DNA from: Pseudeuparius sepicola
Lineage: Eukaryota; Arthropoda; Insecta; Coleoptera; Anthribidae
NCBI GenBank assembly: GCA_963920635.1
Contig: OY987303.1
Coordinates: 16,904,175 to 16,968,174, forward strand
Direction of reading: 5' to 3'
DNA: 64,000 nucleotides
Part shown: positions 23,038 through 34,197 of the stretch, piece by piece
How positions within the stretch are numbered: the stretch's first letter is position 1
Layout of the letters: each line of letters starts with the position of its first letter
Notes under the pieces: generated by a model
The model's database searches: none
Told to the model about the DNA's origin: nothing
The model's input: only the letters and a program-made list of their open reading frames with translations
Program-made: the position numbers and the translations under genes

Positions 23038-25058
23038 TAAATTTATTTACATTACATTTTCCATTACTCTAAATGTATGCCAAAATAATACATATATTAA
23101 GATATCAGCAAATAGTAGGTATTTCACGTATCTAACAAAATTCACAACTTTAGGTCAACTTTGGATCAAATACAAAAGAACTTTAATGGTTTATCAATAT
23201 TAAGTACTTAATGAAAAGTTAATAGAATGATAAAAGATAAAACTATAGTGACATAAATTCTAAATGTCAGTTAGGGTAAGTATTGTGATCATTCATGCGG
23301 TTTTGAGGGAGAATTATTATATGTCATGACAGTAGATTTGACAGCCGGTAGGTAGTCCTCTTACTTAATATTTTACTCAACAATATTCTTAATAACTCTG
23401 AAAAAATATAGAAAAATAAAGGAGCGTAAATATTCATATTATTATTTTGTGTTTAACAATTCACAGTTTCAATCCCAAAATACGCCAGGATGGAAGCGAT
23501 GTGCTGTTATTTGTATAAAAAAGGGGGTCGGTCCGCCTGCCTCCCCCTAGACCCCTGGTTCCGACCAACGACCTTGCCGGGCAACAAAACAACTTATAAG
23601 GAACGGAAACTTATTTTAGCAAGGCGAAACATTACTTTTTATTCTCGCTCTGTACCAATGGCCGCTCTCCAACTCCAGCGCCATCTTACAGACACTTGCG
23701 CAATTTTTGCGCTCCAGTACCCAATTTCTGTTTTAGCAACATTTATCCTAGTTAGGAACACGGTCAAATGAAGGTCGTCGCGAGGTGATGACGTTTTATT
23801 TCCGTCCTTAATTCTTTCAACATCTGAACCCCGTTATACCACCAGCACCAATGTTTTTAATGGAACCATATTAAGTACATCGTTTATGATACCTACTTGT
23901 AAAGATCTATCATTTAGCAACTCGCAGTATGTTACTGCAACATCTAATAATCAAATCGTTTTTTTTGTCCAAATATCCCTCTGTGTTTGATACATCATCC
24001 CCAAGTGCATCTGACGCGGCCCATGGACCCTTTAGTTCCTGATTAGGGTAACGTATAAGCAAACACAAACACCAAGCAAGGGGGAAACTATTTTTGCAAA
24101 GTCAACACCACCCTCGCGTTGCAGATATAATCGAATCACCCCATTACCGCCATACGGCGACATACGGAATCGTTACTTTCCCCATATTTGCAGAAAGACA
24201 CGAAAAAATATTTGCGCTCGCATGTAGAGAGGGAAGGGGGGCTTTACGGTTTGACAACTTGGTTAAGCTTTATGGATGGCACCCCTGAGTTTTGCATTGT
24301 TCGGGATGTTTGCCAAGGCGTAAAAGTTCCCAAAAATGGCAGGTGGACGTTATGGTATATTATAGGAACACGTGGAAGTGAATCTATCAGTTATTTATAC
24401 GAGGACCTAGTAGATTGCTTTTCCGGGGCTCTATAAACATAAGAAAAAGAATATGTATGACAAAATCAAACGGAAAAATTGATAAAATGAGTAAAATGAA
24501 TCATGATGATGAGGTTTTTATCATAACTTACAAGAAACCAGAAACTCAAGATTTTGAGAAGATTTTAATTCTCAAATATATACAATAGTTGTTTTTAAAT
24601 CTATTCAAAATTTATAGTGGAGATTTCTAAAAGATAAACACTAATATGCCAGGGTTATCCGCATAAAAGTTCTCCCACCAAGGAGGTTATACATTGTGTC
24701 GCAGTTGTAAACCACAATTTTGAAATAAACGATAGAAGATTTTAATTTGAACAAAAAAGGTCATGTGAACATAGTCCTGGAGATGCTTTATAAAAAAAGA
24801 TACAAGGCGTTAAAGTTTATTTTTTAAACGGTTTTTTAATAATATCTCCAAAACGACAATTGATATTAACTTTAAATTCGATACACAGTATTCTGGTATA
24901 AAATGCAATAAACTGAAGCTACTAGCACTTTGTTGTCATAACCAGTGGCGTACGGGAAGGTACATTGTCAATTCTCCCTAAAACTATACTGCATTTTGAT
25001 CAAATCCAAGTTACTGCACAGAAAAAGTTATAACTTCGGGAATGTTTTCAACCAGGAA
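23038..25058. other. unassigned; GC-balanced parts 23480-23780 and 24000-24320
   Basis: No recognisable gene; open frames at 23490-23771 and 24094-24436 lack family resemblance. 24785-24830 (TTTATAAAAAAAGATACAAGG) resembles the MITE at 12298. Confidence 0.3.
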
Positions 25059-25552
25059 CTCTTTAAAATAAGGAGACCCAGCATGTCACAGTATATCACA
25101 AAGGAAAAGTGAAGCCTTGAGGGGAAGTTTGTTTTCTGTAGACTCCATGGAGACCACAAGGGGGCTGGTACAAGGTTATGATATATGTCAGTGTCCAACT
25201 GCCATCAGATTCTAAAGGAGGCAAAATATTTCCCATCATAATTCACAATTTTTAAGTTTTCTAACTTCCAGATACTCAGGTGTGTCAATTAAAGGTAATG
25301 CGGTCATAATAAATTTGTTTCGTTTGAGAGTTGCCATATTCTGCACTTGTAGACACAATATTGTCAAGTCTAATTTTTAGAAATCATGGAAACCATTATT
25401 AATTTTTACTCACAATCAAAGTACCTGTTATATTCATAGATTCTTTAATAAAATAGCATACTTGGCATCACTGATACCATTAGAATGATGTAAGAATAGG
25501 GCTCACTTTGGAAAGTATAATGCTGGGTCCCATTACTTTAAAGAGTCCCTGT
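25059..25552. repeat. inverted-repeat element
   Basis: AACTCTTTAAAATAAGGAGA and CCCAGCAT (25059-25085) are inverted at 25528-25552 (ATGCTGGGTCCCATTACTTT, then AAAGAGT). The inside is unique. No clear target duplication. Confidence 0.55.
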
Positions 25553-25643
25553 TTTCAACTATGTATTTAGGAAACGACACATTTTGGGGCCTATGTGTAT
25601 GAGCACTTTATTGTTATTTAGGTGCAAAATCTACTAATATCTA

Positions 25644-26092
25644 CTAATCTAATATTTTGTTTTTAGCTGTTAACAAAATGTAACAGAATAAGACAAAAAT
25701 TATCATGATGGAGCTCCACCACATAATAATTATTTGAAATTACCTAGATCAGCTCTACCCAAATAGTTGGATAGGGAGAAATAGACCTATTTTTGACCTG
25801 TTTTGGATTTCTTTTTGTGGGGAACAGTACAAAATAAAGTATGAGGCAATTGCTGAATTAAGAGCATCTGTTGTAGAAGCAATTGCCAGTATTGACAGGC
25901 GCTCTCTAAGAAAGGCGACAAATTCAGTTTTAAAAAGATGCAATATTTGCATAAATAATAATGATGGATTGTTTGAACACCTTTTTTATTTAAAAGGTGA
26001 CCTTTTAAATAATAATAATTTAAATTTGAGTTTTTTTATTTTTTTTATTTTTTTACATTTTGTTACCAGCTAAAAACAAAATATTAGAAAGT
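25644..26092. repeat. inverted-repeat element
   Basis: CTAATATTTTGTTTTTAGCT plus GTTAACAAAATGTAACA (25644-25688) pairs with TTTTGTTACCAGCTAAAAAC and AAAATATTAG (26052-26092). Its interior has a T-rich run and the small palindrome TTTAAAAGGTGACCTTTTAAA at about 25988. Confidence 0.55.
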
Positions 26093-26580
26093 TTGAAGTA
26101 TGTTTAATTATAAAATAGAACGTAATTATGAAAATATTCCATGGCTTACTGTGAAAATTAAAAAAAAAATCAGAAAATTGGCCATAGCTCTTTTATTTTT
26201 TATAATAACTATGCCGAGTATTATATCTTTGGAAAGCTCAAAAAATGGCCGATTTGATAAGGCCACAGCCAACTATCAAACAACAAAAATTGGATTAGAT
26301 TATCTTATTATCTTATTATCTTATTAAGCTCAAAATTATCTACAATTTTTGTTTCTACAGTTTTTCTGTATAATCAGAAATAACGGAGCTAAAGAGATCT
26401 GATGAAATAGCAAAAAATCACTCGTTTCAAAATATCTAGTGAGCTATGAACTTTTTTAAAAATCCAAAAGGGGCATTAGATTGAGCATTCAAAACTGCAA
26501 TTCTTTCCCCATTTAACCTTTGTTCTAGCTCAGCTAGTTTCCAAGATCCCCATAGTGGGCATCGAAAAAAACTCACCCTG

Positions 26581-26715
26581 TATATTTTTAATTTGACGCT
26601 TTGTATCTTGGAAATGAAGGCTAAGTCTAAAAAGTGTAGGTATATTGCAAAACAGTTTTATTTGTTGAAATCTTGCCAGGCTTAAGATCCCAAACATAAA
26701 CATTCAATCACCCTG
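26581..26715 (-). repeat. MITE fragment, homologous to 9442
   Basis: The reverse complement starts CAGGGTGATTGAATG at 26715 (TA at 26716-26717) and matches 9442-9600. A second inward tip (CACCCTG ending at 26580) lies just to the left, so two CAGGGTG families touch here. Confidence 0.55.
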
Positions 26716-27036
26716 TATATTTTTAAATATTGATACTAGTTTACCCCCGGAAAATGCATGTACACAGTGTCCACACACAAATCACAAAAGAGGCAGTAAT
26801 TTTATATACGCCCTGTGGTTTTGAAGCATTCTTACGACGAATACATATTAAGAATAAGAATTATGCGAAAGAATAATATCAATATTTCCCCTAAAATCGA
26901 TAGGCGCAGGGTTAAAGCATTCGATTAGTAAATCGTATTTTTATTATTTTTTTTATTATGGGTGCATTATACTTCTTATATTTATCGCTGATCATCATTT
27001 TTAGTAATTAAACAATGGTTATTATGAAGATTCTTA

Positions 27037-28192
27037 CACAGATAGAAATACCTACAATTCTTCATAAAAAAATATTTGTTATTTGATCACGAATTAGTTG
27101 CCAGAAATAATATTTATTTCCGTAAAAACTATGTTATTTAAATGAAGATTTATTTTTTCAATTAAAAAATAAGTGCTTTTTGGAATACAAGAATAATTTT
27201 TATTTATATTATTAGCTTTTGGTTGTTTGGGTCAACCACATTGATATTTGGTTTAAATTTGACCTTATTTGAGTTAAATAATACTGCGTAGCATTTTATA
27301 GCTGTCTCACTCTAGATAATGAAAGATAGAAAGAAAGAGAAAATATGGGAAGACAGAGGGCGCCCTCTAGTGTCGGTGTTCAGTGCTGTTCCGTGTCCGT
27401 GTAAGTACACGCCTGTAGTCTTCCTAGAGGTTTTGTGCGCGCAGTTTTATTATCATTTATAGCCACCGAGTAGCCGCGTGTAGTGTGGTGTACTGTGCGT
27501 GACGTGTGTATTGTGTATTGTGTGTTTTCAACTTCTTTTGTGAGTATACGCATAAACAATAATAGAAACAAATCTCAAAGAACTACTTGAAATAGGTGTA
27601 TCAGATAGACCACCTGTATGATGATGAGGCGCTTTCCTTGGTATGTTTTGTATAGTTTTTATACCAAATATTGTTTTTTTAAATAAATATTTTTATAGCA
27701 TTACAAATTATCGTGTTTTTCCAATCCAAATTCCATCTTTGTGAATTGAGTAAACCTATTGTTTTTTTATTTGAATTGACAAAAACTAAAGTTTGTGAAT
27801 AATGATAAAGGTAAAGGTTAGTTTACTTAAAATAAATAATATTTTATTTGAGTGAATACCCTGAATGGGTAATTCAACCCACCACAGTTGTTTGAAGCAA
27901 CTTTCTTAATTTTTTAAATAGAATAAATGTTTTGAACATTGTAGATTTGTTCCTTTGAAATATATCATTTATTCTATTTTATTTATATTATTTATTCTAA
28001 TAGTATCTCCATGGGAATAAAAATTAATTTCTACCAAATAATATTTTATTTGTCTCAAATTAAATGGTGCTTTTAAATTGAAATAAACCAAAAGTTCTAT
28101 TCAAAGTTAGTCTAGGCTTCGCCATATACAAGAATCAAATTTGTTTGAGTTAAATAAATTTTATTTGATTCAAGTATCTCTTTCTATCTGTG
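27037..28192. mobile_element. CAC-ended DNA transposon 1 (non-autonomous)
   Basis: CACAGATAGAAA at 27037 is inverted as TTTCTATCTGTG ending at 28192; TA lies outside both ends (27035-27036, 28193-28194). Subterminal DNA is full of TATTTGA/ATTTTATTT words. A GC-rich block (27355-27500) sits off-centre, where the other CAC-ended elements (29341, 39337) also have theirs. CAC tips with 2 bp duplications recall the CMC (CACTA/Mirage) group, but no transposase is present to prove it. Confidence 0.7.
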
Positions 28193-28271
28193 TAATAAAA
28201 GTCGCTGTCGCCAGTAGCACTGCATTTATTCTCTTCTCGCAATTTTATACAATTTATACCCCGTAGCTATA

Positions 28272-28305
28272 GGCATAGCCGAAGAGTACCTATCGTTCAG
28301 CTATG
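28272..28305. repeat. hairpin left of mariner element
   Basis: GCATAGCCGAA ... TTCAGCTATGC forms a stem. An inverted relative (GCATAGCCGAACGATA...TCGGTTATGC) lies on the other side of the mariner at 32643-32674. Confidence 0.5.
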
Positions 28306-28999
28306 CTATAGGTTACCTAGTAGTTACAGGGTGGCCCATCCAAGCGGAAAAAGTGTGCTACGTGGAGACACGTTAACATAAAATCGTCATTCAAAAAATG
28401 AGGTTGTAGTAAAAATTAAGGGGAATTCGAGGGTGTACCCTAATTTTGTATACGGGAGTCGGTAATCGCGAAAAAACATTTTTTGCAAAATAAAAAAAAT
28501 AATTTTTACCTACACATCCATTAGAGAACCTTTAAGTAGTATTCCCGAATATTCAGTTTTTTAATATAACTTCCGGTTATAGCCGAAATGAAAGTGGTTT
28601 TCTCTATTTTACAACTTACACATTTCTCTTAACCATCACAGGATTCCTTTTTTAATTCTGAATCCAACGATATATAATTTGACCTATTTCAACCGTTTCC
28701 GAGATATTTATCAGAGAAGCTCCATCAAACTAGATACATGGTCTCATGGTCGGTGTCTGATGTTCGATCTGAGTAGGACAAACAATAAAACCAAATTTAT
28801 GACAAATCAAGTCAGCCATGATAATAAAACTGACAAGCGAGTAGGCTGAATGTTAAAGTGGCTATAGCCATTCAACTGCATTCAACTTAATTAAAAATCT
28901 CGTGGAAATTATGAAACATTTATTATTTTTACTACTGTCATATTTATTATAACAACAACAATATGATTAGTAGTTATTAAAAATTAGTTAGAAGTTCAT

Positions 29000-29340
29000 T
29001 TACATTAAATGTTCAAAATGGTTTCCATTATTATTTGCACATAACCTAAGTCTTTTTAAGAAAATTTTTCGGACATTTTCAAAGATTAAGGGACGATTGT
29101 TTAAACTATCAATTTCTAATTTTACTCGTCTTTTAATCTCCTCAACATTTTCGGGGCGGTTCTTATAAACTTTATTTTTTAAATGCCCCCACAAGAAAAA
29201 ATCCAAGGGGGTTAAATCTGGACTAAGTGGCGGCCACCTTATCGTTCCATGTTTACCAATCCAATTTTCAAACGAATTGTTCAAAAATTCCGTTATGGGC
29301 CCACAGTTATGGAAGGAAGCGCCCTCTTGCTGCCATATTA
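29000..29340 (-). pseudogene. mariner-type transposase, C-terminal part (after insertion)
   Basis: C-terminal half of the catalytic domain of the transposase split by the element at 29341. It begins WQQEGASFHN; in this superfamily that site is QQDGA, so the second catalytic Asp appears as Glu (codon 29324-29326). Then come WPPLSPDLTPLDFFLWGHLK, with the third acidic residue (Asp, codon 29201-29203), and KVYKNRPENVEEIKRRV, ending at a stop at 29000. Forty residues lie between the second and third catalytic positions, more than the 34 of classic mariner. The reading frame of this half is intact. Confidence 0.85.
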
Positions 29341-29880
29341 CACTGAAAAAAGGAACTGTGAAATTACAAAATTATTACAATTAAACTACGGTAAGTATAC
29401 ATGAATTGTAATGTTTAAATACAATTTTATGTTAATTTGCCCCAAAATGGTGAATATACAAAATTGTTTTGTGGAAAAACCTAACTTATGTATATTTATC
29501 TGTACATTTCCTTTCCTTTATGCAATTTCACGTATAAGTGTAAGTTCAAAATGTGAATTCACAAAGATATGAAGCAATATCACGTTAAAACTAATATTCA
29601 CACTGGCGATTGTGAATTCACAGAAGTTTTGTAATCGTTCGCCAATAGTATTTCAAGACGAGATCACGTGCGACGCCGGCCGCATTTCGTGGCCTTGCTG
29701 TTCTAAACACGCGCACGGCGTCAGTCGGCGTTCTTTACGGCATTGGTGACAGATCGACAGGTGCAAAGTCAAAGGTGGTGCAATCTTCATAGTTTAATAC
29801 TTTATGAAGACCCATATACGCGTATAGGTACAACCATTACTGTGTTTAAAGTAAAAAGTAAGATATTTAAGAAATACAAC

Positions 29881-30040
29881 ATGATTATTTGCGACGTTTG
29901 TTCTGTTAATTTATCAGTATCATATTTATCTGAGCTATCACAGGCATCTCCCTGGAATAATTTTCACCTGCAAACATGCGAACTGTTTATCTTTTAAAAA
30001 TTACATTAAATTTAAAAAACACTTAAGTGAAAAACATATT
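29881..30040 (+). pseudogene. C2H2 zinc-finger coding remnant of CAC-ended element 2
   Basis: ATG at 29881 gives MIICDVCSVNL, a CxxC knuckle. After a frame change near 29960 the sequence reads FTCKHANC, LSFKNYIKFKKHL and SEKH, a clear C2H2 finger (C-x4-C-x12-H-x4-H; tgc at 29969, last His near 30034). No downstream catalytic domain is present. The frame change could be an indel or an unrecognised intron. Confidence 0.6.
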
Positions 30041-30205
30041 GCTACGATTGCCAAAACAATCATCTGTCTCTATCAAATTGCAATTTTAAATCTAAGTTTC
30101 AAATTGAAATAAAAAACCTATCTGTTTTACCATTTGCTAAAAGGTGATATGTATCCATTTTCAAGTTTAATATTCTTTGTACTTATATTTTGTTTAAAAA
30201 AGATT

Positions 30206-30620
30206 TGTTTTTTAAGGAAGCATTTGGTTAAGAAGTAAATGTTTTGTGTTAGGTATAGTTCTTTCCTCCTGTTCGTATTTAATAACTGTGTCTTTTTTAT
30301 GTAAATGTTTTCGCTAATTTAAATGTATAAATTGGTTTGTTTTTTTAGGATACATTTGGTTAAGAAAGTAAATATTTTGTATTAGGTATAAATATACTTC
30401 TTTCCTTTTGTTCATATTTAATAACATGTCTTTTTTATGTAAATGTTTTCGTTTATTTAAATGTATAAATTGATTTGTTTTTAAGGAGGTTTTTGGTTAA
30501 GAATGTAAATATTTTGTGTTAGATATAAATATAGTTCTTCTTTCCTCGTGTTCATATTAATAAGTATACATCTTTTATGTAATAAATATTTTCGTTTATT
30601 TCAATGTAAAAGTTTGGTTA
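30206..30620 (+). repeat. ~135 bp tandem repeat, three diverged units
   Basis: Units start near 30210, 30342 and 30478 with TTTTTAAGGA...TTTGGTTAAGAA. Each continues with TAAATATTTTGTRTTAGGTAT, TTCTTTCCT, TTCATATTTAATAA and TTTTATGTAAATGTTTTCG. They lie inside CAC-ended element 2. Confidence 0.85.
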
Positions 30621-30729
30621 ATAGTAGGAATACCTATAGATTCTATATTTTATACTATAAATGTTTTAGTTTATGAATATAGTTTTTGAAATGTAGTAAG
30701 CGTTTTAATAATTTTTTATACCCACTTTA

Positions 30730-30971
30730 CAGTGTGGATACAAATTGTGGAATATTGCTTATTATTTCTTAAAATAATCCTCATATCAAAAATATGTTTT
30801 AATAAAACTGTTAGGGGTAATTATTTCCCGTTTAGTAATAATAATACATAATAATAATAATAATATAAGGGGAAATAATAATTTCCCCTAGCAGTTTTAT
30901 TAAAACATGTTTTTGATATGAGGAATATTTTAAGAAATATAAGGAATATTCCACAATTTGTATCCACACTG
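30730..30971. repeat. 242 bp palindromic MITE, TA-flanked, nested
   Basis: CAGTGTGGATACAAATTGTG at 30730 is inverted as CACAATTTGTATCCACACTG ending at 30971, with TA at 30728-30729 and 30972-30973. The arms pair over about 100 bp around an ATAATAATA-rich centre. It is the innermost of three nested insertions. Confidence 0.9.
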
Positions 30972-31259
30972 TATTATAATTTAAAAAGTAATTTTACAAA
31001 GTAGTTTTAAAAAGTAATTTTGCAAAGTAATATTACAAAGTAATTTCGCAAAATCGGTGTGTTATTATTCAGTAAAATTACAAATAACTTGTAAATATTA
31101 CAACACATAACTAATTTCACAGATTCTTTGTAAATTAATTTTACAAACTAAATGTAATTTAATTGATCCTCACATTACTTTTGGGGATTTACAAGATATC
31201 TATTGGTCGCACTAAAAGCAGTCAAATAATTGTAAAATCGCAAAATCCTTTTTTCAGTG

Positions 31260-31996
31260 TAATTGTCTTTCTTGGAGTTGGTTAAGAAAAATTAATGGCA
31301 ACTGGTCAAAGTATTGTTCCAATTCGTTCTGGATTAAATGTAGGTATTTCCTACCTGTCATACTTCCTGAATAAAATAGAGGGCCCATTATAAAATTTCC
31401 CACAATTCCGCACCAAACACCCACGGAATTTCTGCCGGATTTCACAACTTCACGAAATGCCCGTGGATTGTGAACAGACCAAAATATACTATTTTTCCGG
31501 TTGTATATTCCCGCCGTTGTAAATGTAGCTTCATCGGACCAAATAATTTGTTTAAAAAATCCAGCTCCACCTCTTGCAAAATAAAAGTTTAACATTGTTT
31601 GACAATATTCCAGTCTTCTTGCAGCATCTCCAGGGAATAGCCTTTGAACAGGTAATATTTTGAAGGCTTTAAATTTGCTGAATTTCATTACCCTTTGTAT
31701 TGTAGACCGGGAAATTGTAAGTCTCTCGCTGCATCTTTCTGAGATTTTTCGTTATTTCTTCTGAAATAATTTAAAATTCGTTCTCTCTCGTCCTCACTAA
31801 TTCTAAACTCTTTTTTTCTCTTGCTAATCACACTTCCTGTCGATCTGAATCTTCGATACAGCTTACATATAAATGAAGCACTCGGAACATTTCTATTTGG
31901 ATATTTACGAGAATACTCCCTCAAAGTTTCTACGTATCTTTTATCATTTTTGATGAAGATCTCTATAATATCACAGCATTCTTCTTTCAAAAACAT
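31260..31996 (-). pseudogene. mariner-type transposase, N-terminal part (before insertion)
   Basis: The N-terminal 100 codons (from ATG at 31996) are Lys/Arg-rich with a helix-turn-helix look (VPSASFICKLYRRFRSTGSV), like the DUF4817-type DNA-binding region of insect mariner-like transposases. Near 31725 a one-base shift breaks the frame; the catalytic part continues in the next frame with TISRSTIQRVMKF, then IIWSDEATFTTAG, whose Asp (codon 31533-31535) is the first catalytic residue, then GVWCGIVGNFIMGPLFY. The gene is cut after QLQERQL by the insertion at its TA. Removing the insert and one TA restores continuity with 29340. Confidence 0.85.
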
Positions 31997-32605
31997 TTTT
32001 TAAACTGCAACTACTAACAGCTTCAGCAACAAAATTTTAGACTAATCTGACACGTAAGTGGAAATATTGAATTGACAGCCTACTCGATTGTCAGGTTTAT
32101 TATCATGGCTGACTTGATTTGTCATAAATTTGGTTTTATTGTTTGGCCTACTCAGATCGAACATCAGACACCGACCATGAGACCATGTATCTAGTTTGAT
32201 GGAGCTTCTCTGATAAATATCTCGGAAACAGTTAGAGATAAATAGGTCAAATTATATATCGTTGGATTCAGAATTAAAAAAGGAATCCTGTGATGGTTAA
32301 TAGAAATGTGTAAGTTGTAAAATAGAGAAAACCACTTTCATTTCCGCTATAACCGGAAGTTATATTAAGAAACTGAATATTCGGGAATACGACTTAAAGG
32401 TTCTCTAATGGATGTGTAGGTAAAAATTTTTTTTTTATTTTGCAAAAAAATGTTTTTTCACGATTACCGACCCCCGTATACAAAATTAGGGTACGCCCTC
32501 GAATTCCCCTTAATTTTTACTACAATCTCATTTTTTGAATGAAGATTTTATGTCAACGTGTCTCCACGTAGCACATTTTTTCCGCTTGGATGGGCCACCC
32601 TGTAC

Positions 32606-32674
32606 CACAGAATAAATAGCTTCACAAAGCTATTTATTCTGTGCATAGCCGAACGATACTCCTTTCGGTTATGC
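32606..32674. repeat. two adjacent hairpins right of mariner element
   Basis: CACAGAATAAATAGCTT pairs with AAGCTATTTATTCTGTG (32606-32643), the tip family of 11627. It is followed by GCATAGCCGAACGA...TCGGTTATGC, an inverted relative of the hairpin at 28272. Confidence 0.65.
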
Positions 32675-32689
32675 TAGTAGGTCAGAGTC

Positions 32690-33320
32690 GATAAAAAGCA
32701 AATTTTCCTCATCAATTTCACGTTTCAAGCTATAATAATGTCAAATGCCTAAACACATATTCCACCTCGCCAGAACTTTTTGAAACAAGTGTATCAAGGT
32801 TACATTTAATTAAGACACTGCACAAAAATGCATGTCGCCGGCCCACTCCCAACCTCCACAATATGAACGCCGTCTCCGATATCGCCGCATTTCAATAAAC
32901 TACAAACCCTCCCGACTGTCGATTTGGAAATCGTCTACTCGTAAACACATTTACCACTCGTCTTCTGGACGCAATCACGTCTGGCCGTTTTATTACTCAT
33001 GATTACTATGGCTCGTGCTATATAATACAACATTGTTACGTTATTTGTTCTTCCGAGAAGAGACATTATTTCACGCGGCGATGGGTTTGGGATGGTTTCA
33101 GCGTGGAGAGCGGTGGCCTGCATGTCGACAATAAATCACGAGTGGACGAGGTCGGAAACCGGATTTGGACTTATTTAGTGTCGACCTTACTGAGGGAGAC
33201 AATCAGGAAATGGGTCGCTCAAGAGCAACGGGCTGCGCTTAAAATTTTTATACGGGGAGAAGTTAAAAGCAGGGTTCCAATATTTTCGAGAAAGCCACAG
33301 AAAATATCATAGACATGGTT
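32690..33320. other. GC-balanced low-copy island
   Basis: Unique, CpG-containing DNA with no recognisable protein in the open frames at 32935-33312. Possible regulatory DNA. Confidence 0.25.
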
Positions 33321-34088
33321 GTAGAAAGGCATTTTCTCTAACACTATTTTAGAAAGTACACATTATCGACAATTGGAAATTATGTTTTAACAAATATTAC
33401 CTATCAATCCCAAGATACCGTGTACTCCCGTGAAATATGGGCCGTGTTATATAAAATAAAAATGTACTATTCTGAAATATTCTTTACATCTGGATTTCTG
33501 TACAAAAGCATTCTCTAGAATTAGTACTTTTGATTCAAAAACTTGTATCTTGGTAAATCAAAAAAATTCTGAGCAGAATCAACAATATTATAAAGGGGGA
33601 TTTAAAAACATACTGCACGTATCACTCAGCCTTTTATATTTTCGAAACCTTTAAAGATACATACGAAAATGAAATTCGATATAATTGAAATTATATTTGA
33701 AACAAAACAAAAACGTCAACGTCACAACACACATAGATTTAAATAAAATACCCATAGGTAAAAAATGCAATGCATTTTAAAAAAGTATTTTACTCAAAGA
33801 CGGTCTCAGTGCCATGATAGGTATTAAAATTTATTTTTGTGTAGAAAACTTTATAATTTCAAGTTTTGTTATCAAATATTGACAGAAATACTCACCCACA
33901 AAATATGACTCTATTTATCTGACAAACACCCCGTTTCAACCCGCTCCTGATCATTTTTTATCTAATTTTGCAGTCTAAGGCATACAAAGTTTAGTACTTC
34001 TGCAAAATTTCATTTGCGTGTCTTCAAACCTTTCGAAAATATTAAAAGAAAGTCAACTTTAAGTTCATATTTTAACACCCTATACATC
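33321..34088. other. AT-rich spacer
   Basis: Nothing recognised, except that it probably contains the inner part of the MITE whose tip lies at 34195. Confidence 0.35.
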
Positions 34089-34195
34089 GAGAACTATTAA
34101 GCATTTTAGACCACATGTTTATACGAAGTTTTCTTCATAAAATCGCATCAGCAACCACGTCTTAAAATACCTACATGTTGATTTGGAACACCCTG
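34089..34195 (-). repeat. MITE end, CAGGGTGTTCCAAATC tip
   Basis: The reverse complement CAGGGTGTTCCAAATCAACA, then TGTAGGTATTTTAAGA, matches 46266-46320. TA lies at 34196-34197. Confidence 0.6.
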
Positions 34196-34197
34196 TA

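Larger units (their letters stand above)
29341..31259 (+). mobile_element. CAC-ended DNA transposon 2, inserted in the mariner transposase
   Basis: CACTGAAAAAAGGA at 29341 is inverted as CCTTTTTTCAGTG ending at 31259; TA is duplicated outside (29339-29340, 31260-31261). Subterminal DNA is rich in TTACAAA/TTTGTAA words on both sides. A GC-rich block at 29660-29740 precedes a zinc-finger-like coding remnant (29881-30040), then a triple tandem repeat and a nested MITE. CAC tips, 2 bp duplication and an N-terminal zinc finger fit animal CMC/EnSpm-like elements, as an inference. Confidence 0.8.
28327..32602 (-). mobile_element. mariner/IS630-type transposon with ~520 bp TIRs, carrying nested insertions
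   Basis: CAGGGTGGCCCATCCAAGCG at 28327 is inverted at 32583-32602, with TA on both outer sides (28325-28326, 32603-32604). The TIRs are very long (28327-28846 and 32076-32602) and still close in sequence. The transposase gene runs on the minus strand and is split by a 1.9 kb insertion at 29341-31259. Without the insertion the element is about 2.36 kb. The gene has one frameshift and one altered catalytic residue, so the copy is inactive. Confidence 0.9.

Noticed and set aside
24950..24975. hAT tip CAGTGGCGTACGGG
   Set aside because: No inverted partner or 8 bp duplication found downstream.
29743..29997. Host zinc-finger gene
   Set aside because: It lies wholly between the tips of the CAC-ended element, changes frame within the finger region, and has no other domain.
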